This document shows, in pieces, positions 1 through 8,130 of a stretch of DNA of 64,000 nt; position 1 is the first letter of the stretch; each line of letters opens with the position of its first letter. The stretch is from Anaerolineales bacterium (GTDB lineage Bacteria; Chloroflexota; Anaerolineae; Anaerolineales; UBA6663), in assembly GCA_020850595.1 (NCBI GenBank), contig JADZEK010000133.1, forward strand, positions 1 through 64,000, written 5' to 3'. The translations under genes were made by a program, and so were the position numbers. The notes below the pieces were generated by a model. That model did no database searches. It saw only the letters and a list, made by a program, of their open reading frames with translations, and was not told the origin of the DNA.

Positions 1-2
1 CG

Positions 3-311
3 CTGGCGGCCATGAAGCCCACGGCGGTGCTGGTGAACGTGGCCCGGGGCGACCTGGTGGACGAGGCCGCCTTGATCGAAGCGCTGCAAGCGGGTCGCTT
101 GGGGGGCGCGGCGCTGGATGTGTTTGCCCGCGAGCCGCTGCCGGCCGACAGCCCGCTGTGGGGGCTGCCGAATGTGATCCTCACGCCGCACATCGCCGGG
201 CACACGCCCGCCTACGCCGAGCGCGCGATGACGCTCTTCGCCGAGAACGGGCGGCGCTACCTGGCGGGTGAGGCGCTGCTGAACACGGTGGACACCGGCG
301 CGGGCTATTAG
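3..311 (+). CDS. D-isomer-specific 2-hydroxyacid dehydrogenase, C-terminal part
   Basis: Only the last ~102 codons are present; the gene begins before the window. The reading frame is open from the left edge. The visible part is the end of the NAD-binding domain and the final segment of the catalytic domain of the 2-hydroxyacid dehydrogenase family (PGDH/glyoxylate reductase type): the stretch VNVARGDLVDEAAL is the family signature that carries the substrate-side Arg region, ALDVF AREPLP follows, and ILTPHIAGHTP holds the catalytic His. These enzymes interconvert 2-keto and 2-hydroxy acids with NAD(P)H in the cytoplasm. The exact substrate cannot be told from this fragment. It ends with TAG 15 nt before the next gene, so the two may be co-transcribed. 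Confidence 0.88.
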   Translation: MAAMKPTAVLVNVARGDLVDEAALIEALQAGRLGGAALDVFAREPLPADSPLWGLPNVILTPHIAGHTPAYAERAMTLFAENGRRYLAGEALLNTVDTGAGY

Positions 312-325
312 GGCCGGCCGTCCCC

Positions 326-1402
326 ATGACCGCCGCCGCTGCCTTCCACGCTTATCTGACCGACCGCGCCGCGCGCGACGCCTTCTCCGGCGTGGCGCTG
401 CTCACGCGTGGCGACGAAACGCTCTTCGCCGAGGCCTACGGTTACGCCAGCCGCGCCTGGCAAGTGCCGGCCGGCCTGCACACGCGCTTCGATATCGCCT
501 CGGTCACCAAGCTGTTTACGGCGGTGGCGACGCTCCAGCTGATTGATCAAGGGGCGTTGGCGTTCGAGACGCGCGCGGTCGAGTACCTGCAGCTGACCGA
601 CACCACCATTGACCCGGCGGCCAACGTCTACCACCTGCTCACGCACACTTCCGGCATCGGCGACGACGCGGACGAGGAGGCCGGCGAGAGCTACGCAGCG
701 CTGTTTGTCGCCCGGCCCAACTATTCGGTGACTACGACCGCCGACTTCCTGCCGGGCTTTCGCCACAAGCCGGCCAACTTCGCGCCGGGGCAGGGCTGCC
801 GCTACTGCAACGTGGGCTATGTGCTGCTCGGCCTGATGATCGAGCGGGCGACCGGGCTGACCTACCGCGACTACGTGCGCCGCCACGTGTTCGCGCCGGC
901 CGGGATGGCGCACTCTGGTTTTTTTCGCATGGATCGGGTCGAGCCGGACGTGGCGGAGGGCGCCGACCCGCTGCGCGACGCGGCCGGGGCCGTGACCGCC
1001 TGGAAGCGCAACATCTACTCCTACCCGCCCATCGGCTCGCCCGACGGCGGCGCGCATGTGACGTCCGAGGACATCAACCGCTTTCTGCGGGCGGTGCAGG
1101 GCGGGGCGCTCCTGTCGCCCGCGCTGACGGCGGCCTTCTTCACCCCACAGGTGCTGTACCAGGAGCGCCCCGGCGGGCAGACCGAATACAACGGCTACGG
1201 GCTATGGTTTCGGCGCGACGCGGCCGGGCGCGTGCTGAGCTACGCCAAGGAAGGCATCAACGCCGGAGCCAGCGCCTTCCTGAGGCACTGGCCGGCGGCG
1301 GGGGTCACGGTGGTGCTTCTGTCGAACCTGGAAGACGGCGTTTGGCGGCCGATGGATTTTGTGGCCGCGCAGATCGAGGCGGGCGAGTGGGGAACGGGCT
1401 GA
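326..1402 (+). CDS. Serine hydrolase, beta-lactamase class C / penicillin-binding family
   Basis: 358 residues with the fold motifs of the class C beta-lactamase/DD-peptidase/esterase family: nucleophile motif SVTK at residues 59-62, YCN at 160-162 in the place of the Tyr-x-Asn motif, and the family HTSG at 107-110. There is no signal peptide, so a cytoplasmic esterase or peptidase role is more likely than a periplasmic beta-lactamase. The third (K/H)xG motif is not obvious; KEGINAG near residue 305 is the candidate. The gene follows the dehydrogenase closely and is followed by an oppositely oriented VOC gene. Substrate unknown. Confidence 0.85.
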   Translation: MTAAAAFHAYLTDRAARDAFSGVALLTRGDETLFAEAYGYASRAWQVPAGLHTRFDIASVTKLFTAVATLQLIDQGALAFETRAVEYLQLTDTTIDPAANVYHLLTHTSGIGDDADEEAGESYAALFVARPNYSVTTTADFLPGFRHKPANFAPGQGCRYCNVGYVLLGLMIERATGLTYRDYVRRHVFAPAGMAHSGFFRMDRVEPDVAEGADPLRDAAGAVTAWKRNIYSYPPIGSPDGGAHVTSEDINRFLRAVQGGALLSPALTAAFFTPQVLYQERPGGQTEYNGYGLWFRRDAAGRVLSYAKEGINAGASAFLRHWPAAGVTVVLLSNLEDGVWRPMDFVAAQIEAGEWGTG

Positions 1403-1455
1403 TCGTAGAGGCCCCGCGCACAGAGGCGCCTCTGTGCGCGGACGACAGCGGCCGC

Positions 1456-1860
1456 TTAGTCCTTCGCCTTCTCTTCAAACAGCGTCACCTGCAGCCCGTC
1501 CGGGTCTTGCACGCGGGCGTTGCGGTCGCCCCAGGGCGTGACCACCGGGCCGGCCACCAGCGTCGCGCCGTGGGCGGCGAGGCGCGCCAGGGCCGCGTCG
1601 AGGTCGGGCACTTGCAGCGCGAGGCGCACATGGCCGCTGACGCGGCGGCCGACCTCCAGGCCGTCCACCGTCTCGGCCTGCTGCTCATCAAACAGCTCCA
1701 GCGTGCCGCGGCCGAGCGGCAGCAGCACTGCCTTGCCCTGGTCGCTGGTCCAGATCGCCTCCGGCTCGATCCCTAAACCCACGCAATAGAACTGCATCAG
1801 CCGGTCGTGGTCGGCGCCGGTGAGCGCGACGCGCAGTTGCAGCACGGGGGCAGGGGGCAT
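1456..1860 (-). CDS. VOC (glyoxalase/bleomycin resistance) superfamily protein
   Basis: 134 residues with the paired beta-alpha-beta-beta-beta pattern of the vicinal oxygen chelate fold: first half [22 protein letters not shown], second half with the typical end [13 protein letters not shown]. The N-terminal half reads as a DNA-compatible 'QFY..LG' helix, and metal-ligand positions (H in VRLALQ/HVRLAL, E in TLELF, E in LFEEK) resemble those of glyoxalase-like enzymes. The ATG is preceded by GGAG about 6 nt upstream on the minus strand. It is divergent from purE. Substrate not predictable. Confidence 0.85.
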   Translation of the reverse strand: MPPAPVLQLRVALTGADHDRLMQFYCVGLGIEPEAIWTSDQGKAVLLPLGRGTLELFDEQQAETVDGLEVGRRVSGHVRLALQVPDLDAALARLAAHGATLVAGPVVTPWGDRNARVQDPDGLQVTLFEEKAKD

Positions 1861-1937
1861 GGTGGTCTCCGTGGTGGGGGCAAACGGCCGCGCTGCCTAT
1901 GCTATCATGGGCCGCGTTGTCTCGCCCAGGAGCCGCC

Positions 1938-2468
1938 GTGACTGCCTCCCCCGTGCCCGAACCACTTCCTGCCGACCTCGCCCCGCTGGTGGGCGTCATC
2001 ATGGGCAGCCAATCCGATTGGGAGACCATGCAGGCCGCCGCGCAGACGCTCAAGCGCTTCGGCGTGCCGCACGAGTGCCGCATCGTCTCGGCCCACCGCA
2101 CGCCCGCCTGGCTGGCCGAGTACGCCGCCGCCGCCGAGGGGCGCGGGCTGGCCGTCATCATCGCCGGGGCGGGCGGCGCGGCCCACCTGCCGGGCATGGT
2201 GGCGGCGCAAACGCTGCTGCCGGTGCTGGGCGTGCCGGTGGAGAGCCACGCCCTCAAGGGGCTAGACTCGCTGCTCTCGATGGTGCAGATGCCGGGCGGC
2301 ATCCCCGTGGGCACACTCGCCATCGGTAAGGCGGGCGCGACCAACGCCGCGCTGCTGGCCGTGGCGATCCTTTCACTCACGCGGCCGGACTTGCGCGAGC
2401 AACTGCGCGCCTTCCGCGAGGCGCAGACGGCCGCGGTGCGCGCCACCGAGCTGCCCGCGAGCGACTGA
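1938..2468 (+). CDS. purE: N5-carboxyaminoimidazole ribonucleotide mutase
   Basis: Catalyses the rearrangement of N5-CAIR to CAIR in purine synthesis. The class I PurE signatures are all visible: GSQSDW, SAHRTP and [15 protein letters not shown] chose GTG at 1938 because AGGAG lies at 1928-1932 with 5 nt spacing; an ATG at 1899 is in frame but would add 13 residues ahead of a normal N-terminus and has no ribosome-binding site. A -10-like TATCAT lies at 1903-1908. Length from the GTG is 176 residues, usual for the family. purK begins 4 nt after the stop, so the pair is translated as an operon. Confidence 0.96.
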   Translation: MTASPVPEPLPADLAPLVGVIMGSQSDWETMQAAAQTLKRFGVPHECRIVSAHRTPAWLAEYAAAAEGRGLAVIIAGAGGAAHLPGMVAAQTLLPVLGVPVESHALKGLDSLLSMVQMPGGIPVGTLAIGKAGATNAALLAVAILSLTRPDLREQLRAFREAQTAAVRATELPASD

Positions 2469-2472
2469 CCCC

Positions 2473-3621
2473 GTGCTGCTCCCCGGCGCGACCCTCGGCA
2501 TCCTGGGCAGCGGCCAACTGGGGCGCATGTTGGCGCTTGAAGCGCGCCGCCTCGGCTACCGCGTGCAGGTCTTCTCCCCCGAAAGCGACTCGCCCACCGG
2601 GCAGGTGGCCGACCGCGAGGTCGTAGCCGCCTACGACGACCTGGACGCCGTGGCCGGCTTCGCGCGGGGCGTGGACGTGGTGACGTTCGAGTTCGAGAAC
2701 GTGCCCGCCGCTACGGCTGCCGCCGCCGCCGCGCACACGCTGGTGCGGCCGAACGGCGCGGTGCTGCACACCACCCAGCACCGGCGGCGCGAGAAAGACT
2801 TCCTGGCCGGGGCGGGCCTGCCGGTGACGCCCTATGCCGCCGTGGACAGCCTGCCCGAACTCGAAGCCGCGCTGAAGCGGATCGGCCTGCCGGCGGTGCT
2901 CAAGACGGCGGGCTTCGGCTACGACGGCAAGGGGCAGGCGCGGATCAACGCCGCGAGCGAGGCGGCCGCCGCGTGGCAGGCCATTGGAGCGCAGGCGGCC
3001 ATCCTGGAGGCCTGGGTGCCGTTCGAGCGCGAGCTGTCGGTGGTGGCGGCGCGCGGGGCGGACGGCGACTACCGGCACTTCGGCGTGGTGGAGAACACCC
3101 ACGCGCAGCACATCCTCGACCTGACGGTCGCGCCCGCCGCCGTGCCGCCGGAGGTCGCGGCCGAGGCGGTGGCGATCAGCCGCGTCGTGCTTGAAGCGCT
3201 GGAGGTGGTGGGCGTGCTGTGCGTGGAGTTCTTCCTCGCGCCCGGCGGCAAGCTGCTGGTGAACGAGCTGGCCCCGCGCCCGCACAACTCCGGGCACTTC
3301 ACGCTCGAGGCCTGCGCCACCAGCCAGTTCGAGCAGCAGCTGCGCGCGGTGTGCGGCCTGCCGCTGGGCGCGACCGACCAGCGCGCCCCCGCCGCCATGG
3401 CGCAACTGCTGGGCGACCTGTGGGCGGGCGGCGAGCCGAACTGGGCCGCCGCGCTGGCGCTGCCGGGCGTGGCGCTGCACCTCTACGGCAAGCGCGTGGC
3501 GCGCCGCGGCCGCAAAATGGGCCACCTGACCGTGCCGGCCCCCACCGTGGAAGAGGCCCGCGCCCGCGCGCTGGCGGCCCGCGCCGCGCTGACGCGAGAA
3601 ACGATCAGACCCCATGCCTGA
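2473..3621 (+). CDS. purK: N5-carboxyaminoimidazole ribonucleotide synthase
   Basis: ATP-grasp enzyme of 382 residues that makes N5-CAIR from AIR, bicarbonate and ATP, feeding PurE. The N-terminus GILGSGQLGRMLALEA is the hallmark of PurK; the ATP-grasp core has KTAGFGYDGKGQ for the nucleotide loop and VNELAPRPHNSGHFT for the metal/ATP-binding end, which also separates PurK from PurT and carbamoyl-phosphate synthetase. The start is GTG, 4 nt after the purE stop, which suggests translational coupling. The 3' end overlaps the following rRNA methyltransferase by 8 nt. Confidence 0.97.
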   Translation: MLLPGATLGILGSGQLGRMLALEARRLGYRVQVFSPESDSPTGQVADREVVAAYDDLDAVAGFARGVDVVTFEFENVPAATAAAAAAHTLVRPNGAVLHTTQHRRREKDFLAGAGLPVTPYAAVDSLPELEAALKRIGLPAVLKTAGFGYDGKGQARINAASEAAAAWQAIGAQAAILEAWVPFERELSVVAARGADGDYRHFGVVENTHAQHILDLTVAPAAVPPEVAAEAVAISRVVLEALEVVGVLCVEFFLAPGGKLLVNELAPRPHNSGHFTLEACATSQFEQQLRAVCGLPLGATDQRAPAAMAQLLGDLWAGGEPNWAAALALPGVALHLYGKRVARRGRKMGHLTVPAPTVEEARARALAARAALTRETIRPHA

Positions 3622-4903
3622 GCTTACCATCACGGCCCTGACCCACGCGGGTGAGGGCGTCGGCCGCCACGAGGGGCGGGTGGTGTTCGTGCCCTGCGCG
3701 CTCCCCGGCGAGACCGTGCAGGTGGAGCTGGTGGAAGTGAAGAAGCACTTCGCGCGCGGCAAGCTGCGCCAGGTGCTGGTCGCCGCGCCTGAGCGCGTGG
3801 CCCCGCGCTGCCCGCACCACTTCCAGCTTGACCCGCCCGCCGGCCCCGGCGCGGCCCAGCGCGGCCCGGCGTGCGGCGGCTGCCAGTTGCAGCACCTGGA
3901 CTACGCCGCGCAACTGGCGTTCAAGCAGCAGCTCGTGCGCGAGCAGTTGCAGCGCATCGGCGGCTTTGCCGAGGGCAGTGTTGACGTGCGGCCGACGCGG
4001 CCCGCGCCCGACCCTTATCACTATCGCAACCACAGCCAGTTTGCGCTCACGCCCGAGGGCCAGTTGGGGCTGATGGCCGCCAACTCGCACCGGGTGCTGC
4101 CGATCCGCGAGTGCCATCAGTTGGAGCCGGCGCTCGGCGCGCTGTATCCGCGCATCGCCGTGGACGCGCAGGCGCTGCCGGAGTTTGAGCGGCTGGGGCT
4201 GCGGGCCGGGGCCGGCGGCGAGGCGCTGATCGTGTTCGAGGGCGCGCCCGAAGCGCCGGAGATTGAGCTAGACCTGCCCATCTCGGTCGCGGCTCTGCGC
4301 GAGGACGGTTCGGCGCTGACGCTGGCCGGGCACAACCACCTGGTCATGGAAGTGCGCGGGCGCGCCTTGCGCGTGTCGCCGGGGTCGTTCTTCCAGGTGA
4401 ACACCGCGCAGGCGGGGGCGCTGGTGGAGCTAGTGCTCGAAGGGCTTGGCCCCGCGCTCGGCCCGCGGGCCGCCGTGCTCGACCTGTACTGCGGCGTGGG
4501 GCTGTTCTCGGCCTTCCTTGCGCCGCGCGTGGGCCGCCTGGTGGGCGTGGAAGCCTACCCGCCCGCCGTGGCCGACGCCGCCGCCAACCTGGACGAGTTC
4601 GATCACGTGGAGCTGTACGAGGCCCCGGTGGAAGACGCGCTGCCCGCGCTGGCCGGGCCGTTCGCCGCGGCGGTGCTCGACCCGCCGCGCGCCGGGTGCG
4701 CGCCCGCCGCGCTGGAGGCGCTGTTAGCCACTCAGGTGGCACGCATTGTGTACGTCTCGTGTGACACGGCCACACTGGCCCGCGACCTCAAGCGGCTCGT
4801 GGCCGGGGGGTATCGCCTGGAATGGGCGCAGCCGGTGGACATGTTCCCGCAGACGCACCACGTGGAGACGGTCGTCTTGCTCACGCGCAGTGCTGTGAGT
4901 TGA
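3614..4903 (+). CDS. rlmD: 23S rRNA (uracil-C5)-methyltransferase, RlmD/TrmA family
   Basis: 429 residues. A TRAM RNA-binding domain occupies about residues 1-60. Four Cys positions typical of the Fe-S cluster of RumA-type enzymes follow (C near 64, then CGGC at about 86-89 with one more upstream or downstream). The SAM-binding motif is LDLYCGVGLFSAF near 295, and the catalytic Cys is in YVSCDTATLARDL, with LDPPRAGC before it. These enzymes form 5-methyluridine in 23S rRNA; which of U747, U1939 or both is modified cannot be decided here. It overlaps purK by 8 nt, which places it in the purEK operon, although it has no role in purine synthesis. Confidence 0.93.
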   Translation: MPELTITALTHAGEGVGRHEGRVVFVPCALPGETVQVELVEVKKHFARGKLRQVLVAAPERVAPRCPHHFQLDPPAGPGAAQRGPACGGCQLQHLDYAAQLAFKQQLVREQLQRIGGFAEGSVDVRPTRPAPDPYHYRNHSQFALTPEGQLGLMAANSHRVLPIRECHQLEPALGALYPRIAVDAQALPEFERLGLRAGAGGEALIVFEGAPEAPEIELDLPISVAALREDGSALTLAGHNHLVMEVRGRALRVSPGSFFQVNTAQAGALVELVLEGLGPALGPRAAVLDLYCGVGLFSAFLAPRVGRLVGVEAYPPAVADAAANLDEFDHVELYEAPVEDALPALAGPFAAAVLDPPRAGCAPAALEALLATQVARIVYVSCDTATLARDLKRLVAGGYRLEWAQPVDMFPQTHHVETVVLLTRSAVS

Positions 4904-4928
4904 CCAAACCAATTTCTAACACTACAAT
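4900..4928 (+). promoter_or_regulatory. Sigma70-type promoter before the response regulator
   Basis: TTGACC at 4900-4905 and TACAAT at 4923-4928 are separated by 17 nt. The -35 box overlaps the stop codon of the rRNA methyltransferase. Predicted start of transcription is near 4935, giving a leader of about 38 nt for the GTG-started gene at 4973. It is one of the best -35/-10 pairs in the window. Confidence 0.75.
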
Positions 4929-4972
4929 TCCGCGCACTTGGCAGGGCGTTAGCAGACATTTCTGAGAACCGC

Positions 4973-5590
4973 GTGTCTATTCAAGTCGGGCCGATCCTGG
5001 TCGTGGAAGACATCGCCGCCGTGCGCGAACTGCTGGAAGTGCAGCTGCGGCTGCGCGGCTACAGCGTGGTGGCGGTGCGCGATGGGCAGGAAGCGCTGGA
5101 CCAACTGGCGACGCTGCGCCCGGCCGTCATCGTCACCGACATCCTCATGCCGCGCGTAGACGGCTTCGCGCTGGCGCACCGCGTGCGCGCCCAGGCGGCC
5201 ACCGCCGGCATCCCTATTGTCTTCCTGTCGGCCACCTACGTCTCGGCCGAGGACGAGGCCTTTGCCCAGCGCCTGGGCGCGCTGCGCTTTCTGCCCAAGC
5301 CGGTAGAGACCGACGAGCTGTTCATCGCCGTGGCCGATGCGCTCACCGGCCAGCCGCGCGCCGGCACGGCGCTGAGCGACCGCGAGTTCTACACCAGTTA
5401 TCGCCAGCGGTTGGAGGCCAAGCTGCGGCAGAAGTCGGCGCAGATCGCCCGCAACCGCCAGCAGCTAGACAGCGTGCTGCCCGACCAGCGCGACACGCTG
5501 GCCCACCTGCTGGCCGAAATGGAAGCGCAGCACGAAGAAATTCGGCGCGAGCTAGACGTGCTCAACGCAGCCCTGGCCGACCTGGAATGA
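4973..5590 (+). CDS. Response regulator: receiver domain plus C-terminal coiled coil
   Basis: 205 residues. Residues 1-125 form a CheY-like receiver: acidic pocket VVED, phosphoacceptor Asp in VTDILMPRVDGF, conserved Thr/Ser replaced by FLSAT, and Lys in FLPKPVE. The remaining ~80 residues, rich in Q, R, E and L, look like a coiled coil and hold no recognisable DNA-binding or enzymatic domain. The start is GTG; the sequence ISIQVGPILVVED fits a normal receiver N-terminus. No histidine kinase is adjacent. The stop overlaps the next gene (ATGA). Confidence 0.9.
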   Translation: MSIQVGPILVVEDIAAVRELLEVQLRLRGYSVVAVRDGQEALDQLATLRPAVIVTDILMPRVDGFALAHRVRAQAATAGIPIVFLSATYVSAEDEAFAQRLGALRFLPKPVETDELFIAVADALTGQPRAGTALSDREFYTSYRQRLEAKLRQKSAQIARNRQQLDSVLPDQRDTLAHLLAEMEAQHEEIRRELDVLNAALADLE

Positions 5591-6450
5591 CGTCCTTCAT
5601 CCCCGGCCCGCGCGGCCGGCGGCTGAACCGCCGCGCTTTCCTCAAACTGGGCGCGCTGGCGGGCGTGGCTGCCGCGGTGGGCCTGCCGGACCTCGGCCTG
5701 CGCATCGGCTCGGCGCTGCCGCTGGCGGGCTACGCCGTCACGCGCTTCGACGCCTTCCCCCAGCGCCCGCCGCCCGGCTTCGATCTGCTGCGGGTGCCCG
5801 CTTACCTGGCGGCCGCCTACATCCGCAACGACGCCCTGCTGCCGCTGGACGGCCAGCGCGGCCGCGCTCACGATCCGGAGGGCGCGTTCACCCAGCCCGC
5901 CCGCTACCTGGCGGGGGCGCTGCTCGGGGCCGGGCCGGGGGCGGCGCGGCGCTGGCAGCAGTTGTGGACGCAGCCGCCGGGCGCGGCCTGGCCCAACAAT
6001 GCGCGGCTGGTGCTGGCGGCGGCGCTGCTGCGGCGCGGCTACTCGCCCAATGACACGCACGCCGGTCACCTGGCTCAGGCCGAGACCGACCTGCTGCTGG
6101 CGGGCCGCCCGGAGCGCCTGCCGGATGCTGACCGGGACCTGCTCGCCCACCTCCCCGCCGGCCCGTTGATCTACGCGCTCGAAGCGCTGGATGGCCTGGA
6201 CCCCGCCGCGCTGCCGCTGGAAGGCGCGCCGCTGATCGAGTACGACTGGGTCATCCCGGCCGACTCGCTCCGGCCGGCCGAGGCGCGCGCCTACGTGGCG
6301 GCGCAGGCGCTGCCCGCAGGGGTCGTACTCGACTCACCCCCGCACGGGCCGTTCCCCGCCCGCCTGATCCCGCTCATGCCACTGCCCGAACGCGCCCAGG
6401 CGCAGGTCGCCGCTATCTGGGCGCGGCTGCGCTGGCTGGCGGCGGCTTAG
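5587..6450 (+). CDS. Tat-exported protein of unknown function
   Basis: 287 residues. The N-terminus has a twin-arginine signal, RRAFLKLGALAGVAAAVG, with the RRxFLK core, so the protein is expected to be folded in the cytoplasm and exported by Tat. After the signal I recognise no domain. The body mentions a stretch DRDLLAHLPAGPLIYALEAL and a C-terminal PLPERAQAQVAAIWARL helix. It overlaps the response regulator by 4 nt and is probably translated with it. The link between a soluble receiver and a Tat substrate is not explained by known systems. Confidence 0.75.
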   Translation: MTSFIPGPRGRRLNRRAFLKLGALAGVAAAVGLPDLGLRIGSALPLAGYAVTRFDAFPQRPPPGFDLLRVPAYLAAAYIRNDALLPLDGQRGRAHDPEGAFTQPARYLAGALLGAGPGAARRWQQLWTQPPGAAWPNNARLVLAAALLRRGYSPNDTHAGHLAQAETDLLLAGRPERLPDADRDLLAHLPAGPLIYALEALDGLDPAALPLEGAPLIEYDWVIPADSLRPAEARAYVAAQALPAGVVLDSPPHGPFPARLIPLMPLPERAQAQVAAIWARLRWLAAA

Positions 6451-6481
6451 TCGGCTCCGGCTCGGCCGGAAAGAAGGCAAG

Positions 6482-7363
6482 ATGCCCGCCAGGATCTTAG
6501 ACGGCCTCGCCAGCGCGGCCCGGGTGCAGGCCCAGGTGGCCGCGGCAGTAGACGCCCGCCGCGCCGCCGGGCGGCCCCAGCCCGGCCTGGCCATGGTTGT
6601 GCTCGGTGACGAGGCCGGCTCGCAGGCCTACTTGCGCTCTAAGCGCGCGGCCTGCGCCGCGGCCGGCATCGCCTCCTTTGATGTCGAACTGCCCGCCGCC
6701 ACGCCGCAGCGCGCCCTAGAGGAACTGGTCGCGCAGCTGAACGCCGACCCGCGCGTCCACGGCATCATCGTGCAGCTGCCGCTGCCCGCCGGGCTGGACG
6801 AGGAGCGGGTGCTGGCCGCCATCAGCCTGGAGAAGGACGTGGACGGCTTTCACCCCGTCAACATCGGGCGGCTGGCGATGAAGGGCCGCCAGCCCTTGTT
6901 CGTGCCCTGCACGCCGGCGGGCTGCCTGGCGCTGCTGGAAGACGCCGGGGCTACGTTCAGAGGCGCGCGGGCGGTGGTGCTGGGGCGATCGAACATCGTG
7001 GGCCTGCCGGCCGCGCTGCTGCTGCTCCAGCGCGACGCCACGGTCACGGTCTGCCACTCGCGCTCGGCCGATCTGCCGGCCATCTGCCGCACCGCCGATA
7101 TCCTCATCGCCGCCGTGGGCCGGCCGGAGATGGTCAAGGCCGATTGGGTCAAGCCCGGCGCCTATGTGATTGACGTGGGCGTCAATTTGGCCCCGGGCGG
7201 CGGCGAACGCCTGGTGGGCGATGTGGCCTTCGACGAGGTTAAGGAAGTCGCGGGGGCCATCACGCCCGTCCCCGGCGGCGTCGGCTCCCTGACGGTGGCC
7301 ATGCTCCTGCGGAACACCCTGCGCGCCGCCGAACTGGCTGATGCGGCGGCGCAAGGGGCGTGA
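6482..7363 (+). CDS. folD: Methylenetetrahydrofolate dehydrogenase / methenyltetrahydrofolate cyclohydrolase
   Basis: 293 residues, typical FolD length. It oxidises 5,10-methylene-THF to methenyl-THF with NADP and hydrolyses the latter to 10-formyl-THF, supplying formyl groups to the purine pathway encoded nearby. Visible signatures: YLRSKRAACAAAGI with the catalytic Lys, QLPLPAGLDE, the nucleotide-binding VVLGRSNIVGLPAALLL, and GGVGSLTVAMLLRNT near the C-terminus. The ATG at 6482 is preceded by a purine-rich AGAAGG stretch. Confidence 0.97.
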   Translation: MPARILDGLASAARVQAQVAAAVDARRAAGRPQPGLAMVVLGDEAGSQAYLRSKRAACAAAGIASFDVELPAATPQRALEELVAQLNADPRVHGIIVQLPLPAGLDEERVLAAISLEKDVDGFHPVNIGRLAMKGRQPLFVPCTPAGCLALLEDAGATFRGARAVVLGRSNIVGLPAALLLLQRDATVTVCHSRSADLPAICRTADILIAAVGRPEMVKADWVKPGAYVIDVGVNLAPGGGERLVGDVAFDEVKEVAGAITPVPGGVGSLTVAMLLRNTLRAAELADAAAQGA

Positions 7364-7674
7364 GGCGCGCCTGGAAACGGCGCTCGCCCCCGCCGCACAG
7401 CCGGCGCCGGCTCGCCGCGCCGGCGGAGGTGGGTGCTTAGGCGTTGGGTGAGATAACGGTACCCCCCCAGGCCCTGCCGGAGGCGCCGGGGCAATTGCAG
7501 CTTAATTCCGTTCACTGAGAGAGTGCCGAAAGTGGCTCAGAAATTGGCTGCCAGCGATCATTACCCGAGACGCTGCGCGTCACCGGCCACAAGGCTACGC
7601 CAGGATGACCGACCTGAGGCCGGGTTGCTCAGAAACTTAACCCGGTACGATCAAAGGGTCAGCCTGATCCTGGG

Positions 7675-7892
7675 TTGAGATTCCTCACCCCCCACAATGC
7701 CGAAGGATGGCCGGCAACTGGAGGGGGGCTTCGGAATGACATAGTCCGCCGAGTGTTTCGCCACTGGGGGGCTGGCGGCCTGCCGCCATGCGCTCTTCGA
7801 AATGACAATACACAGAGGAGATCGAGTCAGTGCGGCCGTTTCTGCCGTGGGGGGGCTGGCGCAGGGCGCCATGGGTACTTCGGAATGACAGG
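7675..7892. repeat. Intergenic repeat cluster with 'cttcggaatgaca' boundaries
   Basis: The 767 bases between folD and nirK hold no gene that I accept. Within them three related segments end in (c)ttcg(g/a)aatgaca: one near 7728-7741, one near 7793-7806 and one near 7878-7891. The first begins with gagattcctcacc at 7677. This resembles the well-known dispersed intergenic palindromes that read GAGATTCCTCG...TCGGAATGACA in many genomes, here in degraded tandem form. The segment at 7559-7630 is of similar character but less clear. The remaining bases hold the likely nirK promoter. Confidence 0.6.
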
Positions 7893-7949
7893 CAAAATGG
7901 GGCCGATCGGTCCCAAGCGCAGTTTGGATGCAATTGTCCTGGGAGGCGC

Positions 7950-7978
7950 TTGCCGCTCTGCCGGGATTGTGTTATATA
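7950..7978 (+). promoter_or_regulatory. nirK: Possible nirK promoter
   Basis: TTGCCG at 7950-7955 and TATATA at 7973-7978 are 17 nt apart. A small inverted repeat AAAGAC/GTCTTT (7988-7993 and 8001-8006) lies just downstream, where an operator could sit. The leader would be about 145 nt. No recognisable FNR, Dnr or NsrR site was found. Confidence 0.4.
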
Positions 7979-8130
7979 GCTTAGGTTAAAGACCCCCTTT
8001 GTCTTTATTGTGCCTGGCCCCGCGTTCGCGGCTGAGCTGGTCAACGCCGCGGTCTATATGGCTGCGCGTGACCGCCGGGGCTGAGCGAGCGCAGGCGCTG
8101 GGCGTTATGTTTAGGAATAGGAGACAGGTC

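Noticed and set aside
7999..8130. Extended N-terminus of NirK
   Set aside because: The extra 44 residues have no conserved content; ATG 8131 has AGGAGA upstream and starts a proper lipoprotein signal.
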